Assembly: GCA_963277665.1 (NCBI GenBank)
Contig: OY728152.1
Location: 1,188,926,357-1,188,990,356, forward strand
Source of the DNA: Viscum album
Lineage: Eukaryota > Streptophyta > Magnoliopsida > Santalales > Viscaceae
DNA length: 64,000 nt
Direction: 5' to 3'
Below the pieces are notes generated by a model, which was given only the letters and a program-made list of their open reading frames with translations, did no database searches and was not told the DNA's origin. This document shows, piece by piece, positions 26,014-39,515 of this stretch; the first letter of the stretch is position 1; each line of letters begins with the position of its first letter. The translations under genes were made by a program, and so were the position numbers.

Positions 26014-29000
26014 TTTAGGGACCCCAATTCCAACAGCATGGATTCAGTGTCTTACTAAATATACATTAGTATAATATAAAATGAAATATTTTCCCAAAGT
26101 TCTGAATAGTTCAGTAGCCATTCTAAACTAGATACATACACAATTATGGTATTATAATTGAATAAAAAATTACCACATAATTTCTTTCTTTGAGTGTAAC
26201 ATTATTCCATCTATTGTATCTCTGCATGTCAATCAGAGTAAACTTCAAGGAATATTTTCGAAATGGTACCAAATAAGGGTGAGATCAAATGCCCAGTAAT
26301 GATTAAGTACAGTGGAAGAAATAATGAATTAATTATCATAATAAATATGGAATGTTAAATAACTAAAAAAGAATACCATTAAATTGACATGAATATCATG
26401 ATAAGATAATATAGAATCAATATGGTAACCTAAATAAATTAAAACACATTCCATTTAATTAATAAACTAAAAATGAAATTTGTCCATAGATTTTTTCATA
26501 GGGAAAATCAAATGGATAGTATCAGTTGAATCTAAATGAAGAAAATTATTTAATATCAAACATCATGTTTCCTGAGAACATGTTACCTTTACCATCAAGA
26601 AAAATCACAAGATGGTTTATAACATAATACAGGCAAGACCTTTCATAAGATAGTTTAAAGAAAACCAGTTACAAACACGTAAGGTTTTTCCAAACGATTT
26701 CATCTCATGACACTAAGGATGCATCAAGGGGTTTAATTTATGTGGTCCCTAAACCTTATCATACATATCTAAATTATTAAGAATATTTAAAATAATCAAT
26801 TTAATTTGTATAAATTATTTTCCTTATTAAAACCCCATATTGATAAAAGCATATGAATTTATAAATATTTACCCAGTTAATTAAATAACATTCAACATAA
26901 ATTCCATATGTAAAAATGGAATAAGGATTAGGAAAATAATCATATAAATCACACATGAATATGGAAATTTAAGTGAAATATGATTTCCATTTTAAAATTT
27001 TTATAATAAATTGATTGTTTCAATAAAAATTTAATAATCACAAAATAAAGTGATATTTCACAATAACTTTTACCACTTGGTAATTTTCAAGTAAAATACC
27101 ATTAGCTGAGACAATTAGAAATAAAAATAAAAATAAAATTCAGAATAAATTATTCATTATATTTCATATAAAAAGCGATAGTATTTTCACCACATTAAGG
27201 CAGGTTGGTTCATAACTACATGTAATTCTCAATGGAATGTAAATTGTGATGAAATCCCTTACCTTGAAATTTACATTAGTTTAATATGATATAGCCTCGT
27301 CTATAATTGTTTTGGGGATGTTATTAACTTACCATAGAACCATATTAATATTTAATATATCATATATCATCCTTTTTGTAACATATTATCACTTTTTCAT
27401 TAATTATCATTCATTTTTCTCACTGTTTCAAGTGTTAATTTCCTTATTTTTCTAGAATGTATTGACTTGTTATTTATTGTTCCTCTTAAATATATTATGA
27501 TTTAATAATATCTAGAATATATAACATTATTTTAATATTATATATATTCATTATATAATTATTTAGAGTAATCCATAAAATTTTGTGATAGGAAATAGAA
27601 TACCCCATTCATGGAGATGGTATGCAGTACTTATGTACGAATGATATTTCCATTTTCTTATTTTATTGAAGGGAAAAAAATTAAATTATATGTATATATA
27701 TTATCATTCTGGTGTCATTTTTTTTCTTATATATCACATATTTTTATTAAACGCAACATTAATACATTCAATATAAAGTGTGAACGAATCACACCACTTT
27801 TTGATGTGGTAGTCCATTGTACACATGAATGACATTATCATATTCCAATAAAATATAAAGAAAAAAGGTATGATTGATATTATAAATAAAACAGTAAAAT
27901 GAAAAAATAAATATAATATATATATATGATTTAAACTCTAAATAAATCATTATTACCAACATTTAAAGGTGGTAATGGAATAATGAACAACATCAGTTCA
28001 AGAGGCAGTTGTTTTCCGTACAAACGAACAATGATTTCTTAAACCTTTTGACAGAAGTGTGTGATTTTTTAGGTTATTAACATAACATGAAAAAATATCA
28101 TTGTATATAATATAATTATGTTACCATATGTTACAATAATAATTTAAGTATTTTTAAAAGGAAATAAAATAAAAATTCTTATATAAGAACATTACCTCTT
28201 CTTCGTGTATACTCCATGTGTTTTCAATAAATCTTTTAAAGGATTGATGTATTGCCAAAATATGGATTATTGGATCATTTTATGTAATTTTTGAATTTAT
28301 TTGGGTAGTTTTTGGCCGAACCAATGTGTTTTAAGGTGTGAAGAGGCGATGGGAGAGGGCGTCTTTCTATAGTGGGGTGAGTGGCACTATCGTACTTTTT
28401 GAAAAGGGATAATTCCAACCATGTTTTTTTATTTGTAAAATGGCTCCAATTATAGAAAAATATTGATACTATGAGGTAAAATGTTTATATATGGACATCC
28501 AATGGGTTTTTTAAATGTTTCTATTTTAATTAGACCATTGTGTTTAATGTTTGGTCCCTTGGTAAACTTATTTTTCTCTTAATAACTATGTTTAATTTTA
28601 ACTATTCTCGCAAATCACAATGGTAGAAACTTATTTTGGTATTTTAATTCATTATAAAGTATAATTATTCAGAATATATAATCGATGTGTTTCAATTCAA
28701 TCTATATAATTGGTAAAAAATAATATAAAATTAATCCCATAAACAGAACGAGGAAGCGAGTTTTTGAAGTGGGAATGTTAAAAATTTTACTATGTTTTTG
28801 GATATAAATTTAGTATAAAATGATTTTAGGGAACTAAATTGGATTAATATATGTTTAATTGATATTATTTTACTTTAAACCCAATTTAAAATATACTTTA
28901 TCATTATAATTTATTTATATGAAAAGGCTGTTTTTAAGTAAAATTTTGTATTTTTTAATATTTAACAAAAAATGAAACTTCTAAAAAAATAATCCAAAGA

Positions 29001-29700
29001 TAATTTTTACATGAATGTTTAAATAATTATGTTTATTATGACTTATATAATTTACAAAATTGTAAAATTTAATTTTTAACAAAAAATTTCTACTAAAAGG
29101 GTGAAAATGTGCTTTTAGAAAAATGAAATTTTTATGATTAAAAATTGATTTGTTATTTTATTATGAAAATAAAATCTATTTGATGAATTTAAAAAAATTA
29201 TTTAATATATGAAATATAATTTTATTATGATAATACACTAATTTTAAATATTTTAATTTATTTATATAAATCACCTTTGGTGCATAAAAATAGTTTTTTA
29301 TTAAATAATTTCCTTTATATTCAATTGGTTTTCATATTCATTTATAATAAATTATTATCCAAATAATTCAATAAAATAATTTCACAATTTATTTAATCTT
29401 ATTTCTAAAATCAAATTTAACAGTTTACATAAAATGTTCATTTTAAATAATTATATTAATATTATTCCTTAAAAATCGGTCTTGTGTGTAACACAAGCCA
29501 TTAGAGAAAGTCAATGTTTTGTGTAACACAAGCTGACATAGTATTGTATGAATTGAAAGTGATAGAATTGATTTAATTTATTCAATTCATTAAATATATC
29601 CTAAATTATCATGATGTTATATTCATTTCTAATCTTTCTATTTCTTGTCAAATACAAAATTTAATATGATGTTGATATTTTTAAATATTGGGGTTTTACA
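26014..29700 (-). repeat. LTR B (minus strand), 3.69 kb
   Basis: The left end is set by the adjacent primer-binding site and the right end by GGGTTTTACA at 29,700. Both ends and all internal landmarks are shared with A and C: 'gattcagtgtcttact' (26,041), the triple module, a decayed TATA region (about 28,365), 'gaagcgagtttttgaagtg' (about 28,752), and 'taacacaagcc' (about 29,490). Hand comparison with C shows heavy divergence, so the array is old. Confidence 0.75.
27591..28032. repeat. triple module of LTR B
   Basis: Copies at 27,591-27,650, 27,779-27,832 and 27,981-28,032, spaced 190-200 bp. The core 'gatggtatgcagtac' / 'gatgtggtagtccattgtacac' / 'gaggcagttgttttccgtac' shows how far the three have drifted from each other. 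Confidence 0.7.
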
Positions 29701-32356
29701 ATCTCCTCACATTAAATAAATTGAATACCCATAATTAAACATCATAATTTTTGCATGAGGTTTGATATTTGGAAATAATGTTGTTAGAAAACCACACATT
29801 GTAAATGATTTAATAAATCATCCTGTTAATAATAGAGAAAGGGATGTAAAAAGGATGTCTGTAATAATCACACAAATAGGTTTTTGAGTAGGAGAACTAG
29901 GGTGAGAAATGAAAACATGATTATCGAAGAGAGAAATAATACCCACATACTCATAGAGTGTAATAGAGAAAATAAATCACAACAAAAGTGGGTTATCCAA
30001 ATAAGGTTAATGAAAACAAAACCACAAACCAAATAAAAGTGAATAAGTTCATTGATATCATCAGAAATGATGGTAGTATGAAAAAATTTTATTTTAGGAT
30101 ACATTATCTTAAATTTAATGAACATTCACAAGAAGATATACATACTTTATTTCATTACTTTTTTAAGAACAATATCACCTTTTATTTGTGACATTATTAA
30201 TTCCCACATCATCTCTTACTCTAGGAAATGAAAAGGAATTTTTATACATGATGTATTGAGAGATCACAAGATTTAAGTCAATCATTTGATATCTAATTTT
30301 CATTATAAGAGAAATTCCATCCTATATTATCCAATATACATAAATCTTTAAAGATTGAAATAATGCATTAATAATTAATACCTCATCCAAATTACAACTA
30401 AAACCTAATCATAAATGGTAAAACATCTTTCCCTAAAAAGATTAAGTTCCCTAACATTAGAAACAAGGTCACTAAATTTTAAGTATAAACTTACCATTTA
30501 TCAGTTCAATGGTTGTTAGTACTATCCAATTAACATTATACATATCACACATATATTTATCCAAATGTTATTATATCATCATAAGGAACATATAAGGGTT
30601 TAAATTTCCATCAATCAAGAAGTTCAACTATCCACTGAATCTTTTTTGATTGGTTATTGGTACCATTCATCATATTCTCTCAAATACTTAATGAAATAGA
30701 ACTCCAGTATAGTACATATATATTTCATAATTTTTATGATGATAATATCATCAATAAAATAATTTTTCAAAATATTTATTTTATCCAAAAAAAATGTAAT
30801 CATTCTAGTTCAGTTGTATATATAGCATATGATTGACTTGGATCCTTTAGATTCTTCAGAGGTATATTCACATGATGTTGGGGGCATTCATTTTCATAGT
30901 TCCCCATATCCTTATAGTGTAAGCATAACTTGTAATTCTTTCCCATTACTTCATGCTATTGGTTTTATTTTTCTCCCAACTTTTAGAAAACTCTAATTCC
31001 CCTTGAAGAAAGTACCAGGGTGTTTCGTTACACAATTATCACAAGTTGGAAGATAATTGTTTCTCTCCATCCACTTATACTTTTTTTCGAAATTTTATTC
31101 TATTCTATTGTATCTTTATTGACAATTCATAATAACTAAATAATTATTTCACTATATTTATATAAAATTAAAATATTTTATCATATGAAGAAAATGTTTG
31201 AGATACTAATTCCCTTCAGACACTCGGATTTATCAATTTTAATAATTTTTATTTATTACTCTCCATATTGTGTTTGATATTTATAGCATGCCAATATAAC
31301 CTTGTATAGGTATATTCAAACTTCACAGAACTTTATTCTTCCGTTTTTAAATCTAAGGATATTTATCTTCATTTTATTTTCCTACTCATGAGGGAAATAT
31401 TTTTCAAATAATGGTTCATTAAATGATTTCCATTCCATAAGCTATATTTCATGTTACTCCCAAGTATTATCTATCAATAACCACCATTGATCTGTATCAC
31501 CTTCAAGATAATTTATCGCAAGTGTGGTTTTTTCTTTTTTATCACATCTAAATTCCATACATATATTCTCTGAAGACTTGAATCCTTTTTTGGGCCCCAA
31601 TAGATTATTATCCCACTAAATAATGGGGGATTATTTCATATAAAGTGATCCTATATAGGGTAATCTCATTTTTGAAAAGTTTTCTCTATTAGAGAAAGGT
31701 TACGTGTCATAAATTGATTATGGTGGCCACATATATCCATAATTTTATCAGTTACAATACCAGCTACATTGGATTCCTCAATAGTGAAATCTCTATAGTG
31801 ACCACGAGTATTGATACCCTTCATCCTTACAACTTGCATTTCTAAACAATGGAATAATCTATATTAGATCATATAATTATAAACATTGTATAATCCAATA
31901 TATGGTGTAACAATTTACTTAAATTGAAAAATTTACTCATAACTAATATCATAATCATAAATACGGTTTCTTTGGGGATATCATTATCTTCAAATCCTTC
32001 AAAAAAGTTTGTGGAGAAAAGGTGAATTGTCCAAAGCATATTATATAGAAGTATTGAACCACGTGTGAAGTATGGATCATTGTTATGTACTAAGATATTC
32101 TCAACTTAAGCTCGACACAACATTTTTAGATTTATTAATCCAAGGTACATCTTTTCCAGAACCACGTCCACTTGTAGTGTCCATAGATGGATGAACTTCA
32201 AGGAAAACCCACATAATTTCTATATTCCTAGAACATTATGATGTCCTTCAATACTTATCCTCAAAGTCTATCATTGGGTTATGTTATTTAATATATTTTT
32301 TCTAAAATCTAATTTCCAAAATTTATACTAATGTTTTTCTAAAACTAAATATACTG
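29701..32356 (-). mobile_element. internal region 2 between LTRs B and C, about 2.66 kb
   Basis: Same order as internal region 1: polypurine-tract region beside LTR B at the left (minus strand 'ttaatgtgaggagattg'), unassigned DNA, gag relic at about 30,980-31,650, leader, then a badly decayed primer-binding site near 32,342-32,356 beside LTR C. The stretch 29,860-30,080 matches 23,680-23,880. No pol recognised. The similar size to region 1 argues that lack of pol is a family trait rather than two separate deletions. Confidence 0.65.
30980..31650 (-). pseudogene. Ty3/gypsy-type gag relic 2
   Basis: The clearest gag in the old elements. On the minus strand, 31,481-31,504 encodes EGDTDQWW, the hallmark 'L-x-G-D-A-x-x-W-W' of plant retrotransposon gag, preceded in the same frame by 'CDKKEKTTLAINYL'. 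Further along, 31,391-31,408 encodes FEKYFP, the next conserved block. At 31,014-31,043 CDNCVTKHPG gives a C-x2-C-x3-H-x-G pattern like the histidine-containing cysteine motif before the zinc knuckle in Ty3/gypsy gag-pol. At least three in-frame stops (for example near 31,617 and just after the W-W) make it non-functional. It is collinear with relic 1. Confidence 0.8.
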
Positions 32357-35300
32357 AACCCGACCCCAGTAGCTCAGAGCATGTGTCTTACTACATTTAC
32401 ATTATCATATCATAAAATTAAATCATATCCCAAGGGACCAAATATATTAGTATCATTTGTAAACTAGATACATACATGAGTCTTGTATTACAATGGAATA
32501 CAAAAATTATAAAATATTATTTTATTGAATAATAGCTTTACTCCATATTATGTATCCTTGTATATCAGTCTTGTTAAACATCATCGAATCTCATAGAAAT
32601 TTAATAAAATAAGGGTGTACTCTAATTCACTGTAAGGGTTAAGAAAATGGGAACTAATAATGAATCAATCAGAATAATCAATATGAAATGGTAAATAATT
32701 AAACACATATTCCATTTAAATAACGTTACTATCAAGAAAAGTTAGGGAAAATGCAATATGGAATGTTACATATAATAAAACACATGTAATTTAATCAAAA
32801 AACTCAGAATGAAATGTGTCCACAGATATTTTTTTAGTAAAAATATCATTGATTGTAACAAATAAAACTGAATAAAAGAAAATATTTAATATTATACATC
32901 TATTTTCCAAAGCACATTAAACTATTATCATCAAGACCATTCATAAGATAGTTTAGAAAATACCACTATCAATACCCTTAAAAAGACAATTTTTAATATA
33001 CTGGTTACAAACATGTAGGTTTTGTTCGACTAATTTCATCTCATGAGACAAACAATTCATAGTGGTGGAAAATTTAAATGGTCACAAACCTATTTCATAA
33101 CACTCTAAATAATTCATCATATATCAAATAATCTATTTAACTCATAAACAATGTGACTTATCAAACATCCTTATTCACTAAAGGATACAGATTTATCTCA
33201 ATTTCCAGAGTTAATCAAAGAACATTCAATATAAACACCATATATAGAAATTGTATAAAATTTAGTTAAATAATATTATCAATCACAGAATAATACTTAT
33301 ATTTAATATAAATTTAATTTCAAATGAAAAATTAGTACAATTAATTGATTGTTTTAATAGAAAATTACTAATCAAGAAAGAAATGGATACTTCATAGTAA
33401 CTTTTACCACTTGTTAATTCTCATTTTGAATCCCCTGGGGTGAGATAATTCACATTCAAACATGAAATACCATGATTTATAAATTATTCATGATATTAAA
33501 TTTCAAAATGGGTAGTATATACACCATACTAAGGTGAATTGTTTCATAACAACAAATAAGTCTCAATGGAATGTAAATTGAGATGAAATACCTTACCTCA
33601 CACTTTTCTTTAGTTAAAAATTATTTAGAATCATTTATAATGGTTTTAATCATGTTATTATCTTAATATATAACCATATTAATTTTTATTAATTCATTTA
33701 TGATCCCTTTATAAAATATTATCACTCAATTTTTTATTTTCATTGTTTTGAATGGTAATTGCCTAATTTTTCATGTATGTTTTGACTTGTTATTTTTTTG
33801 TTTCTATTACTTAGATCATGACTTCATCATCTCAAGAATGTAAAATATTTTGAAAATATCACATAAACTCATTATATAATAATTTATATTAGTCCATAAA
33901 ACTTCATAATATGAAATGAAATGCACCATTTAGGGAGACGGCAGGTCGTACATACACATGACTATTATTTCAATCTTCTTTTCATATTGAATAAAATCAA
34001 ATCCCATTATATGAATATATATTATCCAAATTGTATCATTTATATTTCTTATACATATGATATGTTTATTAAACACGTCTCTAATAAATTCCATGCAATT
34101 CATTAGTGAATCACATCACTTCGCGAGGTGGTAGTTTGTCGTACGCATGAGCAACATTATCATATAACCACAAAATAGAAAGAATGAAGGTATTTGTGAT
34201 ATAATAATTATATAGTAATAATAACATCATAAATTTCATATATATCATATTTAAACTATGAATAAATCATTATTCTCAATCTTTAATGGTTTTAATGGAT
34301 AAATGAATGACATTGCTTCATGATGTGGTAGTCTACTGCCCAAATGAATAACGATTTCCTAAGACATTTTATGCAAGTGAGTGAATTTTTAGGACATAAC
34401 CATAAAATAACAACATCTCAATATATGTAAGTTCATTTATTTATTATATAATAATGGTATAATAAAAATTTAAGGAGTTGTGTAAGGAAATTAAATAAAA
34501 ACACTTTTTGAAGAGCATTACTTCTTCCTCGGGTATCCTCCTTAGGCTTTCCCAAAAACTATCCAATTTTTCCTTTCAAACAAAACTATGTCTTCTAAGA
34601 AGAGTTTATAGAATTTGGGATGTTATTATTTCAGGTAATTTTCAAAAAAAATATAGATTGATGGTTGGAAGAGGGGAGGGGAGGGGTGGAAAATTATATG
34701 TGGGGTGAGTGTCACTATTGTAATTTCCAAAAAGGGACAATTCCATCATTTTTTTTTCTTTGTCATTTGACTGTAATAATGGAAACATATCGAAAAAATA
34801 AGTTATAATGTCTAAATTTGTCCATAAAATGGGTGTTGACCGAGTTTCAAAATCATTGTAAGCCATAAGTGTAAAGTTCAGTCCCTTGGTAAACTTGCAT
34901 TTCTCCTATTCATTATAATTAAATTTTCTTCTTTCACGAATAAATTTAGTCAAAAATTATGTTGGACATATTATAATTTAAAAATTAATTATATTAAAAA
35001 TATATAATCCATTTTTCCAATTTATTTCCCAATATTGGTAAACATTAATCTAAAATGACTCCCATAGACAAAATTAGAAAATGAGTTTATAAAGTGAAAT
35101 TGTTCAAAATTTTACTATGTTTTTATAACTCAACTTAATAAAAATAATATTAAAATCACCAATATTGGATTAATATAAGTATAAATTGTTTAATTTTAAT
35201 TTAAAACTAATTTAAAATATTATTTTATTAGTATAATTTATTTATATTAAAATTTGGTTTCTAATTAAAATTTATTATTTTTCAATATTCATCAAAAAAT

Positions 35301-36041
35301 AATTTTTTAGAAAATACCAAAAAATAACGCTAAGATAATTTTAAAAATCCAATTTTATAAAATTGAATCGTAAATTTTCACATAAATTTATAAAAGTGTT
35401 GTAATTTTTTTTAGATCAATTACACCTTTAAAAGGATTAAAAACAACCTTTAGAAAAATACACATTTTTTAGACATACAATTAGATTTGTTTTTATATAA
35501 TGCCAATTAAATCGACTCTATGAATTAAAAAACATGTTATTTAATATAAATTACTTAAATATAATTAATATAATCCAATGGTAATAATTAATTTAATTTA
35601 ATAATATAGACACCTTCGGTGCATAAAAATAGTTTTTTATAAAAATATTTCCTTTATAATCAATTGGTTTTCATATTCATTTATAATTATTTGGTCATTA
35701 ATGAATTAAAACATATATTTTCATAAGTTATTTAATCCTATTTTTAACTTCAAATTTAATAGTTAAGAGATGAATATCATTTTAAATAATGTTACTTATA
35801 GGATTCGAAAAGACTCGGCCTTCTGTGTAATGCAAGCCAAAGAAAAATGACATTAACGCACATAAGACAAGAAAGATAATTATTTTGTGAATTGAAATAA
35901 ATATAATAGATTGAATTTATTTAAAATATTAATTATTTAATAAAGTCTAAGGGTGTTATATTCCTTTATATTCTTGGTGTTACGTATCACATAATCAACA
36001 GAATATGATGTTTATATTTTAAAGATTTAGGGTGTCAAACA
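32357..36041 (-). repeat. LTR C (minus strand), 3.69 kb
   Basis: Left end after a decayed primer-binding region, where 'cccgaccccagtagct' matches 'agggaccccaattcc' in LTR B. The right end is 'gggtgtcaaaca' near 36,041, a mutated GGTGTTACA. Internal order equals A and B: 'tgtgtcttactac' (32,385), 'acatgtaggttttgttcg' (33,013), triple module, GA-rich TATA region (about 34,670-34,705), and 'taatgcaagcc' (35,828). The 3.69-kb length agrees with A and B to within about 20 bp. Confidence 0.7.
33911..34350. repeat. triple module of LTR C
   Basis: Copies at 33,911-33,962, about 34,107-34,155 ('aatcacatcacttcgcgagg', then 'tggtagtttgtcgtacgcat') and 34,301-34,350. Spacing is the same as in A and B. 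Confidence 0.7.
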
Positions 36042-37580
36042 TATTTTAATAAAGAACATAGGTCTTGAAAATTTATTTATAAGGTATAAAAAATTATTAT
36101 AAGGAACAATGTGAAGTAGGAATAAAATAACTAATAGCACAAGTGAATCAATTTTAAAAAACATTATAGGGGTGGCACTTAATGTGAAATAAAAAATTTT
36201 AATATTCCCTTTTTATGTTAGAAAATGACTTTTTGAAATACCAACCCATAAAATGGGTTATAAAACATTATATTAGAAATTAGAAAATGTATATAGGAAT
36301 TTAAAATTCAATAAAACATAATTATTATTCCAATTAAAAATACATAATTTTTTGGGAAAGGAAATTATAGAAAAGGACAGGAAACCATAATTAAAGAGAA
36401 TGGGAAATACCCTCAACAATGATATACATTTTTTGAAAGAAATTAATAAAGATAATGATTTGAAAAAAATAGTAACATTTCCTATAAATATAAAATATAA
36501 TGTTATTAAATAATTAATTAAATATATCTTGTAAAATTATATTCAATCCGGAAATCATTATGACTCAAAATAAAATTTTAGTTAAGAAACACACTTATAA
36601 ATTTGGATATTTATTTGTCAAAACCCCATGAGAGATTTAACACTAAATAAAATGGTTAATATCATGAAATATAATATAATCAAGATTCAAAAATTATTAA
36701 TTGAGACAATATATTTCTTTCTGCTTAAATCATGGTGTATAATAATAAATATGCCTCAATTTCTGAAAATTGAGAGAAGAAAACCTTACACTAATCCTGA
36801 TTCATTTTGTGTGAGTTCCTACCATCATAAATAAAAAAATTATGTCTAAAATATACCATCATAGGAACCTTATTATTCTATATTTAATTTAATATTAAAT
36901 ATTTATTATTATATGTTATTTTATTATTTTATATTTTTACTAATATTTTTATGAATATTCAATCAGGGTCATGTTCTTTCAGTAATTTTAATGATCAAAG
37001 ATGATATTTCGATAATAAGTTAAATACATTATAGAACCATTCTAGAACCCCAAAATTACTAATTTAAAATTAATTTATAATTTTATTATTATTATTTATG
37101 TTCTCATAATCATCTATGATATTTTTTAACACTATTCAAGTGGGAAGTTGATCCAAACAAATCATGAGTGTGCTATATATTAAGGGGTGAGTATGGTTGT
37201 GGAAGTGCATAATATCATTATATCATAAGAATAATTATATTATTTATATATTTTTAAATGATATTTTATGTGGTTTTAATAATTAATTAAATTCAAGAGG
37301 AAAAATGAAAATCCATACATTTTGAAGAATGCAGTACGTACAACCCACTATTAATGTAATTTTTTTTATATGAGTGGATGGAGAGGAATAAATAATGGTT
37401 TTTCAATTTGTATAATAAAACTATTGTAGAATAATTATACTTATTTTATCATATTACTATAATATTGGAAGGTTTAGGAGAGAAATATTAAGAAGAATAT
37501 GTAAGGAGTAAGTAACACTTACATTGGTACCTTGAACATTCTATTGAATGTATCCTAAAAAATTATGGGAATATGAAAAA
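36042..37580. other. AT-rich internal or spacer DNA right of LTR C
   Basis: By position this would be the internal region of the element whose 3' LTR is C. It is only about 1.5 kb before the next LTR-like block, and I see no gag, primer-binding site or other gene. Frames of up to 68 codons are Lys/Asn/Ile-rich and unremarkable. Confidence 0.4.
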
Positions 37581-38137
37581 AAAAATGAGTAGATATAACA
37601 ACATAGTCTTATTGTACATTTTAATTACATCATTTTTTTTTTGGAATATGTAATACACTAATGAAATATACACCCAAAGATTGTATTAGTTTAGTGCCTT
37701 TGGATACATATTAATATAATCATTGATATATGGGTGAACTACATTATCTCCAACTAAGTTCTCTAAGACTAGAACCTTTCTTAAAAATATGATATATAAA
37801 ATATATCTTCATAATCCTGGGAAGGAAACATAAAAATGGGGTGATATTGGATGCTTTGTAAATGTAATAGAGGTATTTATGCAAGCATAAACACGAGTAT
37901 AAGGGTATTCAAACATGATCATACCATTATATGATCACTCCTGACACATAAAATATCATGAAAACTAATAATGGAAAAAAATAGTAGTTCAAAAGTGATG
38001 AATCATAAGATTGGTTAGGTCATGATCCATGAAGGAATATGAAATGGAACTTGGGGCATACACATAATCATAGAAAATACTATGTCAAGGATACCTACCA
38101 AGATAATCATATCATGTTAGGCTTTGGATAATAACAT

Positions 38138-38385
38138 GTGTCCCTACTTTGGTCTTGGGATTCCCTCCCATGTACCCTCTTATTTTTGGGCTTGGGATTC
38201 CCTCACGTTTACCCAGGTTTTTTGGGAAAGGGGTGCCCTCCCCTGTACACTCTTATTTCAGTCTTAAGATGGCCTCTTATTTTAGGCTTGGGATGTCCTC
38301 CTGTGAGACCTCTTGTTTCAAATATAATATTTCCTTTTATTTTAGGCTTGGTATTCCCTGCCATATACCCTTTTTATCTCATAAA
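38138..38385. repeat. minisatellite, about 45-55-bp units
   Basis: Five or so units sharing 'ggcttgggattccctcccat' and 'cttattt(t/c)', e.g. at 38,148, 38,188, 38,285 and 38,345. Units vary in length and sequence. Overlapping open frames of 118 and 96 codons arise from the repeat and are not treated as genes. Confidence 0.7.
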
Positions 38386-38879
38386 ATATTTATCATTACC
38401 CATTGCATTTTTGGGAGATATAGGTCTCACCCATCATGAAATAAAATCATCAATACATGTTTCACAAGATATAAAAACATTCATCATATCATGAATCCTA
38501 AAAAACAAGGGTTTTATAAACATTAAATCATAACCCATGAAATGAAATGGGTATCCTTAAATTTTCATCACATCATAACCTATGGGAAATAGATAGGTTT
38601 CCTAATCATCTATTTAAATCATAACCTTTAAAAAATCATATTTCAAAAGAATTTAACCCATAGAAGAGAAACTAGATTTGTAATCATAATTTCATCAAAA
38701 TATAAACCATTAATGAAATAATATGAATGAAACCTTTGTATCATTTCCTAAAATGGAATGAGTTACATTAATATATTTTATCCAATATGGAAAATAATTT
38801 TGTAATACTTTTAAAAAAATTTCTTGAGGAAAATCTTAATTTGTTCTTTGAAAAATAATCTTTAAAGCATAAGATCTTT

Positions 38880-39515
38880 AGAAACCAGTTTCTTTTAAAA
38901 TTCATTGAAATGGCAGAAATAAGCCTCAAAATAATTTGGAAACCCATTTTTCATTAAAACTAATAAATGAATCTTCAAAACATTTTAAAAATAATTTTCT
39001 TAGAAAACATATAAATGGAGATTAAAACATTTTTTTAAATATATTGTCATTTGAAACATATAAAATAACATTGGAACATTTTGAAAACCCTTTTACATTT
39101 AATATTAAAAAAGATGCTTGAAAATATTTTGAAAACTCTTTCATTGAGAAAAAATAAAAGTTTCTTGAGACATTTTTCAAAATCATTTTCATTGAAAACT
39201 TATAAAATAAGGTTGAAAACATTTTGAAATACTTTTCCCTTTAAAACATAAAAGTAATCTTAAATAAATATTAAAAACCATTATCTTGAAAAACACATAG
39301 AAAATTTAAAAAATCTTGAAAACTTTTTAATTTCTATTTCATTGAAAATACATTGAAAACATATATTGAATGATTGAAAATGCTTTGAAACCCATTTCTT
39401 TTAAAACACTTTAAAAACTTATAAATAAATATTGAAAACATTTTGAAAAAAATTTCCTTTAAAACAAATTGAAAACATATAAATAGCACCTGAAAACATT
39501 TTGAAAACAATTTTT
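38880..39515. repeat. degenerate tandem repeat, roughly 57-bp units
   Basis: About ten to eleven loose units built on 'ttgaaaacattttgaaaac' followed by 'ccttttc(a/c)ttt' and 'aaaacatataaa'. Examples start near 39,070, 39,117, 39,212, 39,433 and 39,498. No equivalent expansion is seen in LTR F, which partly explains the length difference between these LTRs. Confidence 0.6.

Noticed and set aside
38138..38494. 118-codon hydrophobic + frame
   Set aside because: Encoded by the minisatellite; two overlapping frames of similar length show that it is repeat-driven.
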